Below are positions 57,704 through 64,000 of a stretch of DNA of 64,000 nucleotides, piece after piece; within the stretch, counting starts at the first letter, position 1; every line of letters starts with the position of its first letter. The notes below the pieces were generated by a model. That model was not told the DNA's origin. It did no database searches and saw only the letters and a program-made list of their open reading frames with translations. The position numbers and the translations under genes were made by a program. Origin of the DNA: Pterois miles (lineage: Eukaryota > Chordata > Actinopteri > Perciformes > Scorpaenidae); NCBI GenBank assembly GCA_947000775.1, contig CAMQGK010000297.1:1439001-1503000 (forward strand). The letters run 5' to 3'.

Positions 57704-58653
57704 TTAAAGGGACCAGTGAGTAGGCTTTAGAGGCATCTAGTTGTTTCTTAATACCCCTCCACTCACCCCTCCTTTTCTGAGTGTGTTGGTGAACTACAGT
57801 GGCCTTTGGGTTTTTTTGTCCATTTTGGGTTACTGTGGAAACATGGTGGACTCTGAAGAGGGCCTGCTCCCTATGTAGGCCTACATATGAAGGGCCAACT
57901 CCATCTCACAGGAAGGCGTATAAATATACATTTAGCCTTTTCATGATTTCATTTGTATGCTACGCAAACATGTGGCCCAGGAAAGGGAAGTTTGTGGTCC
58001 CTTGCTTGCCCCCGTAACCGGACCCTGGATAAGTGGTTGAAGATGAGTGATGAGAGTGCCACACAAAACATTCACAGTTTAGTTTTAGGTTTAGGCAAGA
58101 AACCCACTAACTTAGGTTCAGGTAACAAAACCACTTAGTTTGAGTAAGGAAAAACATCATAGTATAATGAATACGTAAACAACTGTGGAAAACTTGACAA
58201 ACGTTGGTAAAAAAACATGACAAACGTCATTAACGTAACTTACAAAACAAAACCTCAGTCAGCGGTCTCAAACACAGATGTTGTGGTCAATAGTCCTGTG
58301 TTTGTTGGACCCATCCATTTCCCTCACTATCAGTGATCTTTCTCGCTTTTTATACTACGTCACTAACTCTTACCATAGTATTTATACGCAAATGTGTTTA
58401 CATTGCATTCAGTACAGGATAGCATTCAAACAAGACACGGAAATCGAGAAAGGTGTACTTATTGCACGATAAACACCTCACACATTATTGTGGCATTTAT
58501 ACGCCTTTATGTGTGAATAGAATGGAAGGGCTCATTCGAAGCTACCGAAATATGATTCATAGTTTCAGGTGGTTACACACTGATGAACAGTTACAAATAT
58601 TATATTGCATTTCTGCTAAAAGATCCCCTGAATCCTACACGCTGGACCTTTAC
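57704..58653 (-). mobile_element. Family C element with an internal Rex3 3' fragment
   Basis: Left end TTAAAGGGACCAGTGAGTAG; right end CCTGAATCCTACACGCTGGACC TTTA, giving family C inverted ends. GTCCATTTTGGGTTACTGTG and GAAACATGGTGG are complements of the interior phrase seen at 13450 and 34310. 57969-58045 is foreign: it matches the Rex3 3' end. The frame 57799-58017 spans both and is not a gene. Confidence 0.68.
57969..58045 (+). repeat. Rex3 3'-terminal fragment
   Basis: ATGTGGCCCAGGAAAGGGAA, GTTTGTGGTCCC and CCGGACCCTGGATAAGTGG, then TTGAAGATGAG, match 37165-37255. Only the last 75 bp or so are present, an extreme 5' truncation. Confidence 0.75.
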
Positions 58654-58788
58654 AGTAATGCATCCATAGTTAATAATCCAGTGATATAATGTATTCTGAA
58701 ATGGGCCATTCGCTGATGTACTTCTACTTTGGTTAAGTCTTAAATGTAGGCCAGAGTATCTCTGCACTGTGGCTTTGCTCGTACTCAC

Positions 58789-58888
58789 AGGTCCTATAAT
58801 GATAATATTATGATAATTTTCAGATTCATACTTGTATTTCATGTTTCTACGAGAACATGTTCACATGCTGTAATGTTCAAAAAAACTT
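58789..58888 (-). repeat. Family B terminal fragment, reverse
   Basis: GGTCCTATAATGATAATATT, CAGATTCATACTTGTATTTC and CTACGAGAACATGTTCAC are complements of the family B 3' end. Confidence 0.72.
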
Positions 58889-60521
58889 TTTTTTTTTTTT
58901 TAATTTTCCTCATAGTGTCTACCTGAGCATGCATGTGTTTCCCTGTCGTAAACACTCAGTTTTGGCACATTTCAGCAGAACTGCATTGCTAAGCAACAGC
59001 GTGGGTCCATGTTTACCTCCTGTCAGCTGATGCCATCCACATACACTGCAGCAGGAAATAAAGTGGGACACATCTGGAATATTTATGTTAGTTTTGTGAA
59101 ATGTTGTACGGTTGTGACATCACAAAGTGTACAGAAATCCTGACAGCTTGTTTCAGAGGTAGTGTTTCTGAATACAGGCTGTATTTGTCCATTGTCCATT
59201 TCTCAATACTTTCACAGTATTTATATAGGACCTAAACCTGCTTTATGCTTAAAAAACAGGACAATGATAAAAATGAGATATTTAAGTAAAGATCTGATGC
59301 TTCTCCAGTCTGTTTTTTTTTTTTTTTGCTCTGTATGTTTTGCTCCTGTATAAAACCTTCACAATCCAATCAGAGCTCTCTCATTTTTGCTTTTCGTTTT
59401 TGAGCCTCTGCAGTTTAATTTCATCCCCCTGTTCTCAACACAGTCTCAGGATATCCAGAGGAGTCTGGTTGGCCATGAGAGGCTCGTGGCAGCACCTGGT
59501 GCGTCTGAGGTGGAAACCTGATCATCGGCAGGTACAAGAATAGCTCGACTGGACCGTTAAAGGCCACTCCCCTGACCTGCTGTGAACTGTCATTGAACTT
59601 CTGTCCCCGCTGAGGACAAAACCCTGTTCGTTGTCTGTGTGGGCGTCTATCTTTGGGCTCAGGTTTTCTTAAATCACTGCTCTGAATCTCTTGGCATTTT
59701 GATAACTGCTTGCTTCCTTTAGGGGAGTAATGTGGTGCATTTTAGCATAAATAAATCAGAGGTACAGTGTGTTTATGGTACACGCCATCACTGAGAAGCT
59801 GAGCAGACTCTATGATACATTTTACATTGCTAAGGATTATATTCGTCAGAAAATATGGGAAACTTTTACTTGGCACAAAACAGGAAGTGGAGACTTTTCT
59901 TCCAGTGCAAATGGATCATTGAGAATTATCAATGATTGTTCAAACGAGTGAAGCACACGACATCCAACATGTTTTGGACTAGAAGCTATATCTTTTGTGT
60001 GAGGAAAAGAAATGATCCTGGCAACACCACAACTTTGCTGGCAAAATCGTGGATGAAAATGGATTAATCTGCAGAATCACGCTCCATTTTCTGTCTGTTT
60101 AACTTAGCTGTACACAAGATTTGGTTATTTCAAGAGGCAACAGTTTATCATCTAAACAACATCCCTAGTTTGCTGGTTGGGTGACAAAATCGACCTGTTT
60201 CTAATCCCATGATTTTATATGTTTGCTGCTCTTTGGTGTACGCCAACCCTCCTGTCATTTCAGATCTTGCCACTCCCTCATGCTCTGCAGTAACCCCTGT
60301 GGTCCTGCTTTCCCCCTTAACCTGTCTCCCCCACCCAACTCCACACCTGATCCCACTCCCCCATTAGCTGTGCAGCATAGTCCATACACCCCATTGCCAT
60401 TCATTTTCTACTATATTGTCTGATGTACAGCCTTCGTCTCTCCCTGCCTAGTTGAACCCCTCCTTCCCTGGACTTCAGCCCTGTTGCCTGATCCCTAACT
60501 GGATAATTTTCATTCTCTTCA
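58889..60521. other. Intergenic sequence; weak LTR-like and exon-like patches
   Basis: 60235-60400 (CTGTCATTTCAGATCTTGCC..CACACCTGATCCCACTCCCC) loosely resembles the LTR-like family. 59444-59531 is bounded by CAACACAG| and CGGCAG|GTACAAG and is open in one frame, but is unrecognised. A T-run lies at 59311-59325. Confidence 0.3.
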
Positions 60522-60920
60522 GAGGTGGAAGTAGTATTCAGATCCTTTATTTTACCTCCTTAGCTTGTAAGATGAAAAACTTTATTTTTGGGGGCGGCAG
60601 TAGCTCAGTCTGTAAGGACTGGGTTAGGAGTGGAGGACCGGGGTTCAAATCCCCCATGGACCAAAAAAAACTGGTTGCTGGAGAGGTGCCAGTTTACCTC
60701 TTGGGCACCCCTGAGAAAGGCACAAAACTGCTCTGGGGTTTGTAGGAAAAACAAAAAAAACTCTGAAATCTCTCCAACACATAATAATGCACTAAGTAGC
60801 AGGAAAGTGTAAAACTGAATTTCCCCACTGTGGGAATAATAAAGGAATATCTTTCTTTTTCTTTGTTAAAGTATTGAAGTAAAAGTACTGGTTTGGCTGC
60901 TGTTCTACTGCTGGAAGTGG
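60522..60920. repeat. Family J fragment hosting SINE-1
   Basis: GAGGTGGAAGTAGTATTCAG and ATCCTTTATTTTACCTCC before the SINE, and AAAGTATTGAAGTAAAAGTACTG after it, belong to the common fish AAGTAAAGGATCTGAATACTTC repeat also at 62390-62455. Confidence 0.65.
60591..60862 (+). mobile_element. SINE-1, internally deleted copy
   Basis: GGGGCGGCAGTAGCTCAGTC head with B box GGTTCAAATCC, GGTTGCTGGAGAGGTGCCAG body, and CTGAATTTCCCCACTGTGGG then AATAAAGGAATATC tail. A-runs and deletions distinguish it from 31923. Confidence 0.88.
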
Positions 60921-61434
60921 ACCTATATAAGGACACCAGGTATATCTGTTAGTTATAGTTATGTATATTCTGTTAGTTAATAGTGTTGGTTATAAATTCT
61001 GATACGCAAATCTGTTTTTGGAGTTGTTGTTGTTGATTTTTGGTGCGATATTGGATCATCTGAACATTTATTTATGTGAAACCATGTGAGAAGTTTAGAG
61101 GGAAAAATCATTATTTGGTGGAGCTGTTAACAACTCATAGACAAGACATCTGAAATGTGAGCCTGACTACACAATAAGATAAAGGCGTCACCTGCCTGGT
61201 CTCGGAGTTGTGCTTCTCAGGTCTTGACATGGCTGAGCAGTTGCAGGTCGGTCCTAATCAGGCTCAAGAGATTCCCAGCAGGTGTCTTCCAGATTATATC
61301 TTGCAACAGAGACTTCTTTATCATATTTTATTGTTTATTTGGATGCTTATTTTCACATACAAAACACTGAAACACAACAATTGACCAGTAGTGGAGTGTA
61401 CTCTGGATTATGCACTTGACCACTTGGTCAGTTT
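60921..61434. other. Intergenic sequence
   Basis: 61083-61180 shares a repeat fragment with 1-95. Nothing else is recognised. Confidence 0.35.
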
Positions 61435-61490
61435 GTAGTGATAGGAGATAATTAAGTACATTTACTCAAACGCTGTACTTAAGTAAAAGA

Positions 61491-61539
61491 GAAGAAGAAG
61501 AAGAAGAAGAAGAAGAAGAAGAAGAAGAAGAAGAAGAAG

Positions 61540-61586
<47 letters not shown>

Positions 61587-61588
61587 CC
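61491..61588. repeat. (GAA)n-(CAA)n compound microsatellite (SINE tail)
   Basis: About 16 GAA units then about 15 CAA units, abutting the 3' tail of the reverse-oriented SINE-1; probably grown from its tail. Confidence 0.95.
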
Positions 61589-61589
61589 T

Positions 61590-61890
61590 TTATTAGTCCC
61601 ACTAGGGGAAATTCAATTCACACTCTGTTGTAAACACACACATGCACATACAGGACCCATATACATGCAACAATGGAGAGATGTCAGAGTGATGGGGCTG
61701 CTCCTGACAAGCGTCCCGAGCAGTTGGGGGTTTGGTGCCTTGCTCAGGGGCACCTCGGCAGTGCCCAAGAGGTAAACTGGCACCTCTCCAGCTACCAGTT
61801 CACACTCAGTTCTTGGTCCATGTCGGGACTTGAACCGGTGACCCTCCGGTTCCCAAGCCAACTCCCTACAGACTGAGCTACTGCCGCCAA
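61590..61890 (-). mobile_element. SINE-1, reverse orientation, near full length
   Basis: Read on minus: GGCGGCAGTAGCTCAGTCTG from 61890, B box GGTTCAAGTCC, GGTAGCTGGAGAGGTGCCAG, CCCCTGAGCAAGGCACC, and AATTTCCCCTAGTGGGACTA then ATAAAGG. It is closely similar to 31923-32252. The frames 61613-61915 and 61673-61876 are artefacts. Confidence 0.9.
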
Positions 61891-62065
61891 GTACATCAAA
61901 ATTGTACCTTGACATTTTTTGCAGCTTTATACTAAATCAATAATAAATGTACCTTTTAGTCTACCATGTTTATTTGACAAGCAGTTACAGTTTTACATAC
62001 AAAACATTAGTTATAATCAGTTATGATTTTTAGATTAAATTACCCAACAGTATATGAAATATCTG

Positions 62066-62108
<43 letters not shown>

Positions 62109-62150
62109 TATTATTATTATTATTAATAATATTAATAATATTTAATAATA

Positions 62151-62189
<39 letters not shown>

Positions 62190-62220
62190 TATTATTATTA
62201 TTATTATTATTATTGTTATT
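62066..62220. repeat. Palindromic (AAT)n/(ATT)n tract
   Basis: (AAT)n runs are followed by (ATT)n runs, twice, making long self-complementary arms that can form hairpins or a cruciform. Confidence 0.93.
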
Positions 62221-62640
62221 CAATATATGTATGCACTCTGAACAGGGGCAATTTGCATGAGGACTAATTTCACTTTTGATACTTTTAGTATATTTTTCTA
62301 GTAATACTTTAGTATCTATTACAAGCAACATTTTGAATGCAAAACTTTTATTTCTAGTGGAGTATTTGTACACTGTGGTACTATGCATACTGTATTGTAG
62401 GCTACTTTTTAGTTAAGTAAAGGATCTGAATACTTCTACCACTTTGTATGTTACAGTTTATTTCTAGCTTCGGTTTCTCGGGTTCAGATTTCGGATAAAC
62501 AAGTGGTGGAATGTAACTAAGTATGTTTACTCAAGTACTATAATTAAAACACATTTTGAGGTAACTGTATTTGAGTATTTCTATTTCAGACTTTAAGAAG
62601 TAAGAAACAGAACAAAGAAGAAAGAAATATTGAATGTTTT

Positions 62641-62875
62641 ATATCACATTTGCTCATAATAGTTAAAATTAGGTCCATCTTGACCAACTACAACAATAAA
62701 ATGGGGCGTTTTTGTCCCTTGTGAAACCACAAGTCAGAGTTGATTAATTTGTGACATAACTTTCACACTTAACTTCTGGAGATATTTTAACTAAAATCAG
62801 GATCTTTCCTGAAGCCAAAAAGTCAAGTAACTTCTATACTTAAGTTATGTCACTGTTTGGTGTAATTTCAACTGA
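62641..62875. other. Short intergenic stretch
   Basis: No feature supported. Confidence 0.3.
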
Positions 62876-63105
62876 AGGGAGCCCTTTGAAAATGGCCATG
62901 TCAGATTTTCCTCACCATAAATTTAGGTAAATTTGTAGCATTCTTTAGCTGCGTTCTCAAGAAGCTAACATGACATGTTACAAATAAAATGCTTATTAAT
63001 TTCTTAGGTTTTCTAGTTTCATATGATATCTTTACCTTCACTCTAGCTCTAAAACTGAACCTGCTACAGCCTTAAAAATACAGTAAGGTCTCAGGTGGTT
63101 AATAG
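62876..63105 (+). repeat. Family A, 3' fragment
   Basis: GAGCCCTTTGAAAATGGCCA, TTTCCTCACC, TTTCATATGATATCTTTACC and CTTCACTCTAGCTCTAAAAC match the right third of family A. Confidence 0.7.
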
Positions 63106-63615
63106 GCTACTTCCGATTCTTAAAGTACATTTTGCTTATAATATATACTAATATAAATAGCATTTTCATTTCATTATTTTTACTTTTAACATGGTATTTT
63201 TTTCTATGTGAATGCTGACACTTTAAACTCCCCTCAGCTCTACTCTACCTGTGGAGGAACACCTCCCTTATATGTCTCTTTTTTACATCTATCAAGAGCA
63301 GCAGAGGCAGTGGGAGTCCTGGGACGACCCTGCCGGAGCGGTAGGACCACCGTTTGGAAACGACTCTCAGAGAACACACACCCATGCGCGGCCAGTAGGA
63401 GGGGCCATGTGCTGAGGTGTTTGAGAAGGTGTTGCCGTAAAAGCGGCCAGTGTGTCGCAAACCAGGTGTTTCTGCGGGGGGAAGGTGATGTCGTAAAGCG
63501 GACAGGGGATGGGAGGGGTGAGGAGGGGTGAGGAAGAGGAGGGGGAGACAGGAGGAGGAGGAGGAGGGAGGAGGTAACTCGCGAGCGGCTGCGCTTCAGA
63601 CTCAGCGAGAGGATC
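63106..63615 (+). promoter_or_regulatory. zeb1: Proximal upstream region and 5' UTR of zeb1
   Basis: Composition shifts from AT-rich to GC-rich at about 63300, with many CpGs (CGACCCTGCCGGAGCGG, CATGCGCGGCC), purine-rich runs (63503-63580) and CTCGCGAGCGGC just upstream of the coding exon. This looks like a CpG-island promoter. CAGGTG E2-box words (ZEB-type sites) occur at 63464-63469 and again inside exon 1. No TATA box and no definite transcription start are visible. Confidence 0.55.
63505..63527 (+). other. G-quadruplex-capable G-run cluster
   Basis: Runs GGGG, GGG, GGGG and GGGG occur within 23 bases (63505-63527), fitting the G3+N1-7 pattern, about 90 bp before the zeb1 start codon on the coding strand. 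Confidence 0.5.
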
Positions 63616-63673
63616 ATGGCGGATGGCCCCAGGTGTAAGCGCAGAAAACAGGCGAACCCGAAGAGGAGCAGCG
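63616..63673 (+). CDS. zeb1: zeb1 first coding exon (zinc-finger E-box-binding homeobox 1), partial gene
   Basis: The ATG at 63616 (context GATCATGG) encodes MADGPRCKRRKQANPKRSS plus one base of the next codon, then a consensus donor GTAAGT at 63674. The first 15 residues are those I know for vertebrate ZEB1. ZEB1 is a nuclear zinc-finger/homeodomain repressor that binds E2-boxes (CAGGTG/A) and drives epithelial-mesenchymal transition programmes. The basic KRRKQANP segment resembles the RRKQxxP-type NuRD-recruiting motif of related repressors. ZEB2 shares this block but starts with a short MKQPI extension, absent here (the upstream in-frame codons are GAG AGG ATC), and its homologous exon is not the first exon. 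Residues 16-19 (KRSS) differ from mammalian RRNN, which fits a fish paralogue; zeb1a versus zeb1b cannot be told. The zinc fingers and homeodomain lie beyond the window. Confidence 0.92.
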
Positions 63674-64000
63674 GTAAGTCCAAACTCCTCCGTAACCGGC
63701 GCTGGGCGAGCCGGGCGGGCTGCGTGGGAGCTTTACACTCGGTAAACTCCTTCTGGGGACTTTGTGGGAGTGAGTTGAGCCACGTTTCGTGGAGTTTTGT
63801 GGAGTATTAGTGTGTTCATATGCCTGTGTGGTGGTGTACCGTTATACCTGGCTGGCTTCTCTCTCCGCCTAGCGGTGCACGGGGCCGCCTGACAGAGTGG
63901 ACCGTTATCCGTCACTTCTAATAACCCGAGGAGCGCTTGGTTGTTGTCTGTATTATTAGTTTCCTTCACTTTTCCTCTCTTTGTTCTTGCACTTTTCTAC
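63674..64000 (+). other. zeb1: Start of zeb1 intron 1
   Basis: Begins with the GTAAGT donor and is GC-rich for about 200 bp, as expected downstream of a CpG-island first exon. The open frames running through it are intronic artefacts. Confidence 0.7.

Larger units (their letters stand above)
61435..62640. repeat. Family J repeats, split by SINE-1 and microsatellites
   Basis: AATTAAGTACATTTACTCAA and GCTGTACTTAAGTAAAAG (61449-61488) continue after the SINE at 61891 with AAGTACATCAAAATTGTACC. AGTTAAGTAAAGGATCTGAA and TACTTCTACCAC end the copy at about 62445. A second partial copy is at 62500-62640 (AGTGGTGGAATGTAACTAAG, TATGTTTACTCAAGTACT). Confidence 0.7.

Noticed and set aside
61613..61915. 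Conserved 'protein' recurring at 28212, 31749, 60452 and 61613
   Set aside because: The recurring peptide (VYLLGTAEVPLSKAPNPQLL) is the translated SINE-1 body, not a gene family.
62035..62388. 117-codon frame with poly-Asn and poly-Tyr
   Set aside because: Translation of the palindromic AAT/ATT tract.
63616..63673. zeb2 instead of zeb1
   Set aside because: The ZEB2 N-terminal extension before MADGPRC is absent and the context looks like a CpG-island first exon; the short exon leaves a small residual doubt.
63240..63683. 147-codon minus-strand frame across the zeb1 promoter
   Set aside because: Leu/Pro-rich antisense shadow of a GC- and purine-rich promoter and exon.
1..64000. CRISPR arrays, operons, phage or bacterial defence genes
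   Set aside because: None seen; spliced vertebrate genes and fish repeats show this is eukaryotic nuclear DNA.

Overview
This is nuclear DNA from a vertebrate, almost certainly a teleost fish and probably a percomorph. The evidence is two intron-containing vertebrate genes at the window edges, many (CA)n, (TA)n and trinucleotide microsatellites, and a fish-type repeat mix: Rex3/RTE and other LINE remnants, two tRNA-derived SINE families, a Tc1-like transposon, several small DNA-transposon-like families, and LTR-like elements. There are no operons, CRISPR arrays or phage genes.

Layout. (1) 171-2156, + strand: a complete three-exon acyl-CoA thioesterase gene of the ACOT1/2/4-BAAT family, whose splice sites join into a 422-residue protein. 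(2) 3.6-7.85 kb: a relic LINE fragment on +, a local duplication, and a larger 5'-truncated LINE on - with endonuclease and reverse-transcriptase remnants. (3) 8-63 kb: no gene I can support. It is a mosaic of interspersed repeats, nested in several places, with unique AT-rich DNA between them. (4) 63616-63673, + strand: the first coding exon of zeb1 (N-terminal residues plus a canonical splice donor), preceded by a GC-rich, G-run-rich 5' region and followed by the start of intron 1.

Repeat families, named here for cross-reference. A: ends in GGCTGTCA; copies at 8014, 11017, 20749(-), 48205, 55490, 62876. B: ends in CCTTTAA..AGGACCTAT; copies at 8528, 15655, 46600, 58789(-). C: ends in TTAAAGG..CAGTGTGTA; copies at 12771, 34163, 57704. 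D: ATTGGATGGATTG type; copies at 16345, 36550, 37585, 49191. E: 23288(-), 56750. F: ends in ATACAGTCTATG; copies at 24731, 29206(-), 41280. H: tandem TATACTTAAAAGTGTACTT units at 31861-33510. J: ACTTAAGTAC type; copies at 21640, 60522, 61435, 62500. SINE-1: tRNA head, tail ending near AATAAAGGAATATC; copies at 28067(-), 31923, 32940(-), 60591, 61590(-). SINE-2: tRNA head, Rex3-like tail; copies at 15421, 18917(-), 22591, 43424(-). LTR-like family: 42110(-), 45569, 49788, 53416.

I find no new multi-gene system. The most informative observations are: a perfect nuclear-receptor DR1 motif carried by three family A copies; three AP-1 heptamers plus a CRE within 70 bp at 13155-13224; a solo LTR inserted inside the terminal inverted repeat of a dead DD38-spaced Tc1-like transposon; a SINE whose tail matches the Rex3 3' end; and a SINE copy near 33.0-33.2 kb whose sequence looks corrupted by homopolymer errors. 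Copy boundaries were read by eye and are approximate unless target-site duplications are given.
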